DNA from: Dermacentor variabilis
Lineage: Eukaryota > Arthropoda > Arachnida > Ixodida > Ixodidae
Direction of reading: 5' to 3'
NCBI RefSeq assembly: GCF_050947875.1
Contig: NC_134574.1
Coordinates: 151,841,934 to 151,905,933 of the forward strand
DNA: 64,000 nucleotides
Under the pieces are notes generated by a model. The model made no database searches, had not been told where the DNA came from, and saw only the letters and a list, made by a program, of their open reading frames with translations. A program made the position numbers and the translations under genes. Below, one piece after another: positions 45,343 to 57,500 of the stretch (position 1 is the first letter of the stretch; each line of letters opens with the position of its first letter).

Positions 45343-45356
45343 TTCACGCCCTCGCT
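45343..45356 (+). repeat. Left target-site duplication of element C
   Basis: TTCACGCCCTCGCT is identical to 51156-51169 on the other side of element C. Fourteen non-repetitive, GC-rich bases matching exactly at the two predicted ends is strong evidence for the element limits. Confidence 0.92.
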
Positions 45357-45879
45357 CCCCGCAGGGGCGTCTGCGCAAGCAGGCGTTTGGTGTGTTGCGA
45401 CACCACGTACCCGAGCACACGAGGGTTGGACCCTCCCGCGTTTAACCGTGCGTGGCTTAGCCGTGTTCGGGGAAAAGGGGATCCTGGGGGTTGAGCCGAT
45501 GCTGGGCGTCCGGACCTTCAAGGCCCCCCGGCGGAGGCAACACACCCCTTTGGCCTCGGCTTCACGTAGACGGCACCCCCGGACTGACCCACCCGGGGGA
45601 AATCGGTAGTTGCCTTTTCCTGTCCTTCTCTCCAATCTTCGTCTTTCTCTCTAACTTTTGATCTCTCCTGTCTTCTCTTCATTTCTTTTTTACTTCCGCT
45701 CTTCCCGGCAGCAAGGGTTAACCATGTGTGGTGCAATCAACCTTGGTTGTACATATTTGGTTATAGCGGAAACGTACAGTTGGCGTCCGCAGGACTTGTT
45801 TCTTTATAAGACCTGTGGCGTCCCCTTGTTGGGCTCCATGGTGGGCGGCTGCCGTTACTGCCGAAAATAGCATTTCCTT
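45357..45879 (+). promoter_or_regulatory. Element C 5' UTR / presumed internal promoter
   Basis: GC-rich leader starting CCCCGCAGGGGCGTCTGCGC, with self-complementary CCCC..GGGG at its very start, later GTTGAGCCGATGCTGGGCGT, and a pyrimidine-rich stretch (about 45610-45690) before ORF1. LINE internal promoters lie in this region; no specific motif could be assigned with confidence. Confidence 0.4.
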
Positions 45880-47074
45880 ATGGATTATTCCTTTCCAAAA
45901 CTCCCTGATCGCCCTCATAAGCGAGGGCGCACCGAAGAAGTACTTAAATTTTTTGGCCGACACACTGAAAACTTTCCCCGCTATCAAGTCATTCATTCTG
46001 AGAAACCTGGAAGGACAACGAGAATGATCTCGCCTTTCCTGGTTTCCAAATGTCTAACTGAAGCTCTTGGCCCAGGCTATAATGCATCTAGGCTAGCAAG
46101 TGGCGACCTCCTCCTAGAACTGCGTGACAAAAACCAGTACCAAAAACTAAGTAACGTAGTGTCTATTGGGGACACTCCTGTTTCAGTGACCCCACACCGC
46201 ACCATGAACACCATCCGTGGTGTGATCTCTGAAGACGACTTAATGAACCTGACCGAGGCTGAACTTTTGGAAGAGTGGAAAGATCAAAATATCATCAACG
46301 TAAAACGAATTAGAATCAGGCGCGACGGTAAAGAAATCGATACTAAGCACCTAATTCTCAAATTTGGCTCCAGTGTAATACCAGAAACAATAGAAGCAGG
46401 TTGCATTAAGATCCGAGTAAGGCAGTACATACCTAACCCTCTCCGTTGCTTCAAGTGCCAAAGATTCGGCCACAGCTCGCAAAACTGCCGAGGCCAATTG
46501 ACCTGTGCTAAGTGCAGTGCACACGAACACCCCACTGAATCCTGCGATAAACCTCTACACTGTGTAAACTGCGATGGGGACCACGCGGCATACTCGCGGT
46601 CTTGTCCATCCTGGAAAAAAAGAGAAAGAAATCGTAGCAATTAAAGTAAAGGAGAACCTCTCATTCAAAGAAGCGCGTAGGCGGGTGTTCAACCTGCCAA
46701 ACAGCTTTGGCGATGTGGCGCGTCAGGGGGCAGCGCCACAACGGATCCCGGCAGCTGTCCGACCCACAAGCAGTGAGTCGGCAGTTACGCCACCTGCCCC
46801 CGCGGCGGTTGCAGCTAGCGCTGCTCCGTCACCCCAGCAGAAGGGGCCATCCACCTCCGGGCAGGTGCCCCCAAAGGCCTCGTCCAACGCGCCGAGGCCT
46901 TCTCGCCAAACAAAGCGCTCGGGAGAGCGCGTGTCCAGCGCATCGCAGGAGGCGATGGCCAGACGGCGCCACCAGCGCCTAAGGAGCGGCGAGCATCACT
47001 CGACCGCTCCACAAAAGACAAAACTCCCGTCACGGCGCCTGCAAAGCGCTCGTGAACTAATCTCAGTCTCTTAA
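45880..47074 (+). pseudogene. Element C ORF1: Gag-like protein with three zinc knuckles, frameshifted
   Basis: From the ATG at 45880 the frame runs 254 codons to 46644. It includes a globular Gag region and three zinc knuckles at residues 190-242: CX2CX4HX4C, CX2CX4HX4C and CX2CX3HX6C. Within an A7 run (46615-46621), just after the last knuckle, the frame shifts by one base. The overlapping frame carries on as a Lys-rich then Pro/Ala/Ser-rich C-terminal tail to the stop at 47074. One fewer A would join the two, making a Gag of about 397 residues, a normal size. A homopolymer lesion may be real or an assembly error; the ORF2 damage shows the copy is dead either way. Confidence 0.85.
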
Positions 47075-47102
47075 ACACACAGCACCCTACACATATAGCA
47101 TA

Positions 47103-50100
47103 ATGGATACACAAATACTACAATGGAATGTTAGAGGACTTATCCATAACCTCGACGACATTCGAGAACTCCTACACAAACACAATCCCAAGTTGCTGTG
47201 TGTTCAAGAGACACACCTAAAATTAACGCAGACCAACTTTCTAAGGCAATATGCCACTTTTCGCAAAGACCGTGATGATGGACTCTCCTCCGCGGGGGGT
47301 GTAGCCATAATAGTCGATGAGGGCGTTGCATGTCAGCAATTAAGTCTCCGAACCCCCCTCGAGGCAGTTGCAGTACGAGCTGTGCTATTTGGTAAGCTAA
47401 TAACGGTTAGTTCGTTGTACGTCTCTCCTTCTTGTCACCTTACTAAAACAGACTTTGAAAGCTTCATCGATGAACTCCCTCCGCCATATATAGTCGTTGG
47501 TGATTTAAATGCACATAGCCCTCTGTGGGGAGACACGCGCTCCGATGCACGTGGGCGCCTGATAGAAAACTTTCTATTTTCTTCAGGTGCATGTTTATTG
47601 AATAAAAAAGAACCAACGTACTACAATGTTAAACATCAAACGCACTCGTCCATCGACTTGAGCATAGCTTCCAGCTCATTATTTCCGTACCTGGAGTGGT
47701 CTGTTCTCAAGAACCCCTATGGGAGTGACCACTTCCCAATTACATTAAATCTAACAAAACTAGATACATGCTCGCCCCATTTCCCTCGATGGAACGTCGA
47801 ATCAGCAAACTGGGAACTGTTTCGAGAACTCGCATATTTAGGCGAGTACGACATTTCCGATTTTAATATAGACGATGCTGTGGCATACCTAACTGGTTTT
47901 ATTATTGACGCTGCAACAGAGTGCATTAAACAATTTAACGGACGGGCAAAGAACCGTCGCATCCCTTGGTGGAATGACGAATGCCGAGAAGCACGCAAAA
48001 ATCAAAACAAAGCTTGGGGATTGCTTCGCAGTTCTCCAACAGCTGAAAATCTTATTAATTTTAAACAGGTCAAATCACAAGGCAGGAGAACACGTCGATG
48101 TGCAAAGAGAGAGAGCTGGGAGCGGTACATATCTGGGATAAATTCTTACAAAGACGAGGCAAAGGTGTGGAATAGGGTAAATAAACTAAAAGGCCGGGAG
48201 ACGAACCCCCTGCCCTTATTAAGTACCCAAGGAGATGGCCTGGAAGACCAGGCAGACTGCCTGGGTGAACATTTTGCCTATATCTCCAGTGCATCCCATT
48301 ACACACAATCCTTCCTCAAGTTCAAAGTACGTGCAGAGCGACAGCCCCTTGATCGGAAATGTGGCCATTATGAAGATTACAACCGCCCGTTTAGTCTAGC
48401 TGAGCTCAAAAATTCTCTTGCTTGTTGTAACAGCTCAGCACCAGGTGGTGACCGTATCATATATGAAATGGTCAAGTATTTGCACCCTGAAACACAGAAA
48501 GCACTCCTCTCACTTTTTAATGTCATGTGGGCCGCTGGATATATTCCATCTTCTTGGAAAGAAGGTATAATAATACCCATACTCAAACAAGGAAAAGGCC
48601 CGTCCCTACCTTGTAGTTACAGACCTATCGCTTTGACAAGCTGTCTCTGCAAGCTCTTGAGGCATTGAGGCAAATATAAGGGATGCCTTCATACATAAAC
48701 AGTTTTTTCTCTCCGTATTTCTTGATTTGGAGAAAGCATACGACACCACATGGCGCTTCGGCATTATTCGAGACCTTTCCGCTATGGGTATCCGCGGGAG
48801 TATGCTAAGTATGATTGAAAGTTACCTTTCTAACCGCACATTTCGTGTTAGGGTGGGCCATGCCTTGTCAAGGTCCTTCACCCAGGAAACTGGGGTTCCA
48901 CAAGGTGGTGTGCTAAGCTGCACACTCTTTATTGTGAAAATAAATTCTTTGGGCATGGCTATCCCACGAACAATGTCATACTCTGTGTATGTAGATGATG
49001 TGCAGCTTGGTTTTAAATCATGCAACTTAACTATATGCGAACGACATGTCCAGCATGCCCTAAATAAAGTGGCAAAATGGGCTGAAGAAAATGGGTTTTA
49101 GGTTGAGCCCACACAAAAGTACATGCGTTCTCTTCACGATTAAGAGAGGAATAGTATCATGTCCTGCTATTGAGCTGTCTGGTAGCAGATTACCGGTACG
49201 CGCCGGCAAAAGTTTCTCGGCATTATATTGGACTCTAAACTGACATTCATCCCGCATATTAAATACTTGAAGGCTAAGTGCCTCAAGACAATGAACTTAT
49301 TGAAACTTCTATCAAGTACAACATGGGGCAGTGACAGGAAATGTCTCTTGAACTTGTATAGGTGTCTTGTTGGCTCACGTCTTGACTACGGCGCTATAGT
49401 ATATCAGTCCGCTACACCAAGTGCTTTAAAGATGCTGGATCCTGTCCATCATTTAGGAATCCGCCTCGCGACCGGAGCCTTCAGGACAAGCCCCGTACAA
49501 AGCCTTTATGCAGAAGCAAATGCATGGTCACTCCATCTTCAGAGATCATATAGCAGTTTTACATATTTCCTCAAAGTAATTTCAAACCCTGAACACCCCT
49601 CTTATTTATGCGTAAACGATATGACCGATGCCATGCTCTTCAATAACCGACCTCCAGTGAGAAGACCGTTCTCTTTGCGTGCAAGGAACCTTAGTGAGGA
49701 AATGGGTGTTCCGGTGCTTGAATATTGTCTTATGTCTCCAGCGAAACTGTTGCCACCATGGCAGTGGCAGCTGATAGAGTGTGACACATCCTTTGTAGAG
49801 ATCACTAAACATGCGCCAGAGACACATATTAAAATGCATTTCTTAGAACTACAGTACAAGTACTCGTGCACAGAGTTTTACACTGACGCCTCTAAGTCGC
49901 ATGCCGGGGTGTCCTATGCAGCCATTGGGCCATCTTTCTTTGAATCCGGTGTACTGCTCCCTGAAACAAGTATATTTACGGCTGAAGCCCACGCACTATT
50001 GTCGGCTGTGAAACATATAAGAAAATCAAATCTTCAAAAAACAATTATATTCACAGACTCCTTAAGCGTCGTAAAAGCATTGAAGTCACTCTGTAAACAC

Positions 50101-50776
50101 AAAAACCCTGTACTTACTGAGCTATATTCCATTCTCTGTAGAGCGTATATCTCTGGCCAGCATGTCATCATATGCTGGGTACCTGGCCATGGAGGCATCG
50201 AGGGGAATGTACTAGCTCTTTGAAAAGATGATAAACCGGCGCCTAATCTATATCCTTGAGAGCAATGGACTACTAGATCCTCACCAGTGTACATCACTAA
50301 CCTCACATGCAATTATTCCTACGGCTGCGGTCCCTGTTACAGATCTGAAGCCTCTCTTACGGAAGAATCTGCGAAGCCACTGGTAACGCTTATGGGACAT
50401 GGAAACTAAGAATAAGCTTCACTTGATTAAGCCAAAGTTAGGTTTCTGGCCCCCGAAAACAAAAACACGACGTACTGATGTCCTATTCTGTCGACTCAGG
50501 ATAGGACACACCTATGGCACCCACAATTTTTTACTGACAGGAAATGAGCCTCCAACGTGTGGTAGATGTGGTGAGAGGCTGACCGTTCTTCACGTACTCC
50601 TGGAGTGTCGGGAATGCGAAGCTGAGAGAAAGAGACATTTTCCTCTTGTATATCGCCACCACACCCCTCTCCATCCAGCAATGTTTCTTGGTGAAGAAGC
50701 GTTCTTTGACACCACAGCCGTCATAGCTTTCTTGAACGATGTAGACTTGCAAGTTTTTAGCCCCATAAATTCATAG
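47103..50776 (+). pseudogene. Element C ORF2: EN / RT / RNase H, disrupted by rearrangement and frameshifts
   Basis: The start ATG (47103) gives MDTQILQWN; EN residues N9, E36, D134, N136, D185, D209 and H210 are all present. The frame is open to 48668, breaking off in RT just after RPIALTSCLCKLL, where about 110 bp expected from elements A and B are absent. RT resumes in another frame (FLDLEKAYD, GVPQGG, YVDD) to 49101. Frame changes occur near 49093 (GGGTTTT) and 49190-49210. The next segment (49228-50223) holds the RT thumb-like region and RNase H with TDAS, AEAHA, TDSL and PGHGG. It is then interrupted by the displaced RT block (50214-50290). The tail has a TAA at 50384-50386, then continues through a CGRCG...HVLLEC zinc motif to 50776. 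No functional protein can be made. Confidence 0.88.
50214..50290 (+). other. Displaced RT block inside RNase H of element C
   Basis: In its own frame this 77-bp segment encodes FEKMINRRLIYILESNGL followed by LDPHQC. It aligns without gaps to the RT interval between RPISLTS and GFR in element A (MERMVLFRLDVRLEELNF, then FPDVMS) and to the same interval of B. That interval is exactly what is missing from C's RT at 48652-48668. AGCTCTT is shared between the deletion edge (48652-48658) and the start of the block (50214-50220). The block replaces the few residues after GIEGN in RNase H and introduces TGA at 50221-50223 in the incoming frame. Confidence 0.85.
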
Positions 50777-51155
50777 CACATCCTCTTCTTAGAGGATGCC
50801 GCTGTGATGGTTGTCTTGCAAAGCACGTGCCTCCAGGCCCTTGCATCCCAAGGGCTCTGTTAAGGCAGCAGTGCTTATTGCAAAAAGTATATCTATGAGA
50901 TATGTCACTATGTGATAATTATCTTACAATGCGTATTTCGTGTTCATTGTACAGCCCATTAATCATTGGCATAATTTTATCTTCTATAGGTTTTTATGCA
51001 CAGTAGAGCAACTGTTTTTAGGCTCCTATACAGCCACCGTATCATCTGCATTCGTCAATCATAGCTCCATTGCGAACACATTAGCACCGGCCTGGCGCTC
51101 TTTGGCCACACTTGGCCCTTGCGCCAAAAAACACCACACATCATCATCATCATCA
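50777..51155 (+). other. Element C 3' UTR and (CAT)n tail
   Basis: Noncoding sequence after the ORF2 stop, ending in a run of CAT units (51139-51155) that abuts the right TSD. The simple-repeat tail takes the place of poly(A), as in other I-like elements. Confidence 0.75.
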
Positions 51156-51169
51156 TTCACGCCCTCGCT
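51156..51169 (+). repeat. Right target-site duplication of element C
   Basis: TTCACGCCCTCGCT, identical to 45343-45356. It follows the (CAT)n tail directly. Confidence 0.92.
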
Positions 51170-51249
51170 ATACTCTCCTCCTCTGATTTCCTCCTCGCGC
51201 TCTCTTCGCTATCGCCATTTTTCATCACCCGCTCCGCGCTCGCTCTTTC

Positions 51250-51274
51250 AGCCTTCGCTGAAACAGCGAAGGCT
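51250..51274. repeat. Perfect hairpin with 11-bp arms, 3-nt loop
   Basis: AGCCTTCGCTG (51250-51260), AAA, CAGCGAAGGCT (51264-51274). A tight foldback 80 bp downstream of element C in the host flank. Possibly part of an older repeat. Confidence 0.6.
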
Positions 51275-51305
51275 CATGCTCAACTCAGGAACTAGCGCCT
51301 AAGAG

Positions 51306-51543
51306 CTGCGTTAGTTGCTTAGGGGCTTTGATGCTGTGCTGCTTAGCACAAGGTCGCGGGATCAAATCCCGGCGGCGGCGGCCGCGTTTCGACGGTGGCG
51401 AAATGCGAAATCACCCGTGTACTTAGATTTAGGTGTGCGTTAAACAACCCCAGGTGGTTCAAACTATTGTGGAGTCCCGAACTACGGCGTGCGTCATAAT
51501 CAGATCGTTGTTTTGGCGTGTAAAAGCCCATAATGTAATATAA
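51306..51543 (+). repeat. Ruka-like tRNA-derived SINE, copy 2
   Basis: tRNA-like head with box-B-like GGTCGCGGGATCAAATCC, then GGTGGCGAAATGCGAAATCA, CCGTGTACTTAGATTTAGGT, GCGTTAAACAACCCCAGGTGG, GGAGTCCCGAACTACGGCGT, CATAATCAGATCG, and the end TTGGCGTGTAAAAGCCC. Close to copy 3 at 59368 throughout, and on the same strand. Confidence 0.85.
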
Positions 51544-54500
51544 TCTCGAATGCTAGACTAATAAATTCTTCATTAGCTCTAGCAGACGAGGTTGCTAATT
51601 GTCGCCGCCCCATATTGAAGTAGGTGCCAATAAGTCACCATCATCGATAATGCTGGCTTCCGTGAACCGCGTCTGCACCATAAATCCTCCGCTACGGCAG
51701 CGTCCGGAGCTGTACAATAGAGGTAACCGCGGTTGCAAACACGCTACGGTGCAGCTTTCGAAAGGAGAATATTGTTCAAGAAGAGTGCAACAACAGAAAG
51801 ATAACAGGCTGTGAAATAACCCCTATGTAAAAAAAATAAGCAGTCGTGCTCCCAGCGCTCCGTTCGCCTAGGACGCAAGACGTTATACCGTAAATCAGGG
51901 ATGTACGGATTCGGGGAACAATACGCCCTGGCAAGGAGGATGCCGCAAGGCTTCAGGTAAACGCGTTTGAACAGAAAGCAACATAGATATCTGTTTTTCT
52001 TATCGGCCTCGGGCTTGGACTTCGCCATTGGATTCCGAAATTAACTACGAACAGGGCGTTTTACATTCCTAAGGTCCCTACTGTCTTCTTTGGTCTCGGT
52101 TTTGTCTTTGTTCGTTATACGCTGAAAGCGCTCAACAAGCTAGGTTGGTATAAGAAGGACGGCGGCTGCTAGAAAAGTGGGAATAATTTGTCTCTTCTAA
52201 AAGTTCATCTGAACTCTACATTTCTCGCCCCCTCTTTCTTTCTTCTTTTAGTAGCAGTGAGCTCGATTGGTGGTGTGCAAGTGCATGAAGTACGGTGCCG
52301 AGGCGCAGTCGTTGTCAGCGTAAGGCGTTTTCTATGCCATAAGTCACATTAGGCAAGACGTCGTCGTGCTGAACAGTTAGTTTTGGATACTCACTAAAAA
52401 CTACTCCTTTCGAGCATGAAGAAGTGCTTTTCAGTGTTTTGGGAAATATCTGCTGTTTTACCTCCTTTTCAGAGAGCAGGACGCTTAGTGAACTATGGAC
52501 GTTGATACGGTACGTGTAATGAAGATGGCGTTTGAACAATTAATTCAGCTAGCTGACTTAATCAGCTAGCAGTTAAGAGCGTCATCAGCAGTTTGAAGGG
52601 TGGCTCTTTATACAGTGAAACACGGTGACTAAGTGGGATATGAAGCGAAACTTCCCGTATGAATAGCTATGCCAGAACCAATTTTTTTATGCCGCTACTA
52701 GCACTTTCAGATATACGCTCTATAAAACGAATTGAAATAAGCGCATTAGACAGTACCACCATGTGCCGCTTTCTATGTCCTTAAGCTAAAGCCCATTGAT
52801 CACATCACCACATTCAGGAAGTAAGTTTAACTTGTCGGAGCCATATGTTTGAACATAGTGTTGCTTTTGCGTCAATATTTCCTCGCTTACAGCTCTTATG
52901 AAACGCGAATGCGTGCGATACGTTGAAAAAAAAGCTATATTGAAGAGGACTGAAAGGAAAAAGACATTGAACCTTAGAATACAACACCGCGTAGTGAAAA
53001 GAGTAAGATACAGAAACGTAGAGAGGTCGGTGGCTGCAAGCAGCAGAGAATGAAGGAACTCAGTTTCTGAAGAACAATCCAACTACCCCTAGGGAACACA
53101 TTTTACAGCCAGTTTTCATTTACTATGATGAAAAACCAGCAAGCTTGAGCGCTTGGCTGCATTTTATGGCTCCCGTATGACGAAAACAGGGTTCATCACT
53201 ACTATAGCGCATTTTTCTTTGATTGAAAGCTCAAAGTTACTATGCTTCTAGCCATCCCAGATTGGATTTATTTCGCACAGATAGGCCATATTTGTAGCAA
53301 TTTGTTACATTTTCATTCTTTTTTCATAATTTATGGGACCGAGTGGCCAACCCAGGATACACAGGTGGAGATGTGGTACCGTCCAATCGAGAATGAGGAC
53401 TGGAAAGTACGGAGAATAAAGTGAATCGTAAGAAAGCACAGCCCATGAGTGCAGCAGGGCGGAACAACAAGGCACAAGCTTAGAGACACGCGAGATTAAC
53501 CTTTTCGGTCCGATATCTCTGATGTTATCCCCCGATCCACTATACTTTGCTCCGTTTGATGCGAGCATGCCGTCATATGCAAATGGGCCGGGATTGACAG
53601 CAAACCATTCTTCACGTGCATGATTTCCTCGAGGTACGATGTTGGTGACATTGACATCGCTAAATCGAGTGGGTAGACTGTAAAAGAAGTAGTAATGAAA
53701 ACAAAGAAGTTCGTATACCACCTATTCCGCCGTCTCATACGGGAGTTTCTTTAATAGCCACACATAAACCATGCAGGGGTAGATTAGGTAAAGTTTATTC
53801 TTTTTTTGCCGGAATCATCCGTATGATCAAGACATTGCATAATTTCAAACTCAATCCAACAATCGACTGAGCAAACGCGTTCAGGTGTTGTGGGGTTGTG
53901 GTAAAAGAGCACCAATGACGCGATGCTCACGAACCCTCCTGCCAGCAATGTCGTGCGACTCACCTCATATGCGGAGGCGCTGCATTAGATACTGATTCTG
54001 GGTCAAGCTGCGAGCGTATGCGGGACGTATTACTTGTTTCATTTTAGTGTTCTGCTGTCGTTTCTGTCGCTGTTTTATTGTCGTTGCGTGCACACAAACT
54101 GCCATAGCCCCGTCCTTCTAAAAAAAACTATGTAGAGTGTTCATCAATATGAAGAGAAATACCAACTTCTTTTTTTCAAGCGCCCGTAGTGGCTAAGCAC
54201 ACACACCTTTATATAAAGTGTTCGTTGAGGCTAACAGTTCAACAAATAGCCTTACTGCTATACGGGAAGTTCCTAAATTCGAGTTGACCCATCACGAGTT
54301 ATAATCATTAAAACATTCGTTGTTTCCTTTCATACTGATGACGGTTGCACTTACCTGTACTATACTGTATGAGTAATGGACTACCTGTTCAGCAGACAAG
54401 CTGTAGGCAGCGCTAAATATCTGCGCCGACTTCTCATTCTCATTGTGTCAATAATAACAATGAAGAAGAACACCTTGGCGCTGACGCGGAGAGCGCACGC

Positions 54501-57500
54501 CAAATATAATAACATGCAGAATAATAGGCGCGAACTAGTTTTAGTGCCGAGATGTCCTGTTGTTGTACACGCTAAGAAAGTTTGCCTGGCACCACTAGTC
54601 CAAACATTCATTATCGTGTCTAGTGAAAGAATTTACGCTTTAGAAGACAGATTGCGGAGAACGTGAGAGTTCATTTCGACTGAACGAAGTAGGTCCATTA
54701 ACGGCAACCGTGCGTCCGACACATTGCGACAATGAATGACCCTCTGGCTTTACCGCCGCACTCTGTTGTGCATACACGGCACGTTTCGTTCCGTTGCACT
54801 GGTCTCTGAAAGCTCTACAAGCTTTCTCCGATAATTCGGCCTGCCGATTAAGCATCCCGAAAGCTTTCATCTGGACCCTTGAAGCGTAAGTCCTTTCGGC
54901 TCAGATTGAGGAACCCGGTAAACTCAAGGGCACAAAGGGTTCCCTGTCTGGCGATAGGATGTGGCACGTGCAGTGGCTTTTGGGAAGACGGTCGCTGCTA
55001 AGAGCCTGCCCCTCTTCTACAATTGCTAATTGGATTTATGGCGCAGCTATTGGCCGCTGTTACGAATGGGTCTCTCATCGCTACATATCTGATTAGGAGC
55101 CGAAGTTCATGTACAGGATTACGGTGCTAGATAAACTAGCATTGAGGGCGCGGATGACCGGGGTAAACTTCGAAATGAGTGTGATGTCTACGTATTCGAC
55201 GCTCCTAGAGGTCTAATGGTGCTGGTTCTGTAGGTTAGGCGCTTTTGTGCATTTCATATATCATAGAGCCAAGCTTTGTGTGTATGTTTTGTTTGTTTGT
55301 TTGGGGGAGAGACAGAAAAGGAGATGTTTATTTACAAGATAGGCAGATAGCTTAATTTGAGCAGATACACTCTTGCCTGTTACTCTGCGAAGTTTTTATG
55401 TTTACGATGTCACAATGTTACTTTAGAAAGTGAAAACGAGCAAGGGGGTGTAAAAGCAAATGGGTTGCTAGGTTGGCTAGTATGTATTCCGAAAGGCGTT
55501 GTTGAACTTGGCGACACGAACTTATAGTGCGGCCGGTTTGTATGCTGTCTCCGACCGTCTGGGTCGAGACGACCTGCTTAGGCTTTTGCACTGAACCTTC
55601 TGCAAATTTTTGACGTTCGTGAGGTCTCACGGCAACGAAGCCACTTGCGCAAATTCTGAGGAACACGGAACATGGTGAACGCCTTCGACAGCAGGGCAGC
55701 CGTCCGCGTATGTACACGAATTCAACGCGTCTTTCCGTTCTATCATTTTTACCTTTCTATTTGTACGTTGCTCTGCCCCAGTGTAGTGCATACAACCAGA
55801 CGTTGGTTGGTTAGCACACCTGATTTCTATATCTTTCTTGTAACGACTGTGCGTCGCTGTGAAACTTGAATTCATAAGACTTGTATTCCTAGCAAAGAAA
55901 AAGAAGTCAGATGCCGTGCTAAGAAAAAAATCCGTAAATTAGGATAGATGAGGGGGTGGGTTAGATAAGGGGAACTATTTTTAACACTTCCGAGCTCACC
56001 GTGAATCATCAGCCCACTGATATTTTTTTTACAGACCGGCTATGGACGTTCTCAAACTATTTAGCCTTTGCGTGTGCGCAAACTGAGTAAAAATGGTGCG
56101 TGATAGAAAAAATAAGGAGAGGGGGAGGGAGAACTACTGCGTATGTTCGGTACAGCTTCGGGGCGAAGCTGCCACACTTAGGAAAGGCATATCATCGCAT
56201 TAAAACAGCGAATAGCAACTTGGCGTATGCTACAGATGCGGCATATTTCTTGTCGCGAGGCAAACATAGTTACAGTCGTTTGTCAGGCAGACTTTGCTGT
56301 GAGCAACGCGAACATTGTGGCCAGAAACAAAATGGGCGCATAATTGGGACTGGATATCGATTCGTGGTTTCACTTAGAGCATGATGACTTCGAGTCCGGG
56401 GAGTGGATAGCGTTCGCCGTTGGCAAAAAGGCACTAGGTTCGTGGTTCAATATACGCCGGTAGGCGCGCGCGTGCGAACTTTTACTCCTACGCAATATGC
56501 TAATCGACGTCCGGAAGTTTTGATACGGCGGGATTCTGTTTTTTTTTTTTTTGCTTTACGCATGGAACCACAGCATTTGCAGGAGGGAGCAGCACAGGAA
56601 CGCGTCACAGCTGAAAACTGCCTGGGAGGTGTTCCGGTGGCTATGCCACGTAAGGTTCGTAAAAAAAGACATGTATACCTAACATTGCCATTGACTCGAC
56701 TGGCTCCGCCATAAGAGCGTGTGATAAAGAAAGGACACGTTTTTCTCAGGAAGCTCTACAACCTAAAATCAAAGGTGTGATGCCGTTATATCATTGGGCG
56801 ATGTCTTGTGATTAGCCAGAATGATTGTAAACATCGATAGGTTGCTGCGTAGACGCCAAGAAATAGGCTTAACCTTGACCTCATAAAACCACGTCACCGC
56901 CCTAAATGATAGAGATTCCGAGGCAAAGGAAAGATCGGGAGTTTAACAAGAGGATATCTGCTTTCGGCTGCAGCACATGGTTACGCTCGAGGAAAACGGC
57001 AAATGTAACCTTACGTTCATCTCGATGTATTCAGAAGCGTTGCTCCGAAAGCGGCACAACGGTCTCCAAGAGACGGGAGGTGAGGGATGAGGGACAGGCT
57101 TTCCAAGGTTACCTTGTCCAGTGCCACACTTGTCAAAGTTTTCAGGACCCTCAGACAGGGACGTACAACACAGTACAACACTCTACAACACTGTAATCTG
57201 TACATGTTGTAAATAAGCAGGACTTGAGGAGCTACGTGCAGGCGAGATGGCAATACGTTCTTTAATGAGTGCTGCAGGCGTTTGCCTGGCGATGCGCCTA
57301 GCGAGCTACTACTTAGTGAACCGATATACTTTATACACTCTACACACCCACACAACATGCTAAGTAGCACGCACAAGTACACGTGGTAACCAGCACTCAG
57401 AGGGACTTGTTTATGCCAGTGCCCCAAAGGACCACTAACAATAGGTGTGTTTTCCATAAACCCTCGGGCCCACAAATGCTGAGCGGAGTGCTGTCGTAAA

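Larger units (their letters stand above)
45357..51155 (+). mobile_element. Element C: full-size but broken I-superfamily-like LINE with (CAT)n tail
   Basis: A 5,799-bp element between perfect 14-bp TSDs, with a 523-bp GC-rich 5' UTR, Gag-like ORF1, 28-bp gap, ORF2 (EN, RT, RNase H, CCHC), 3' UTR and a (CAT)n tail (51139-51155). The family is distinct from A and B. ORF1 carries a frameshift. ORF2 carries at least five lesions: a deletion in RT, two frameshifts, an insertion in RNase H made of the missing RT block, and a nonsense codon. Complete length with a clean TSD but dead frames means it arrived recently as, or soon became, a defective copy. Confidence 0.92.
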
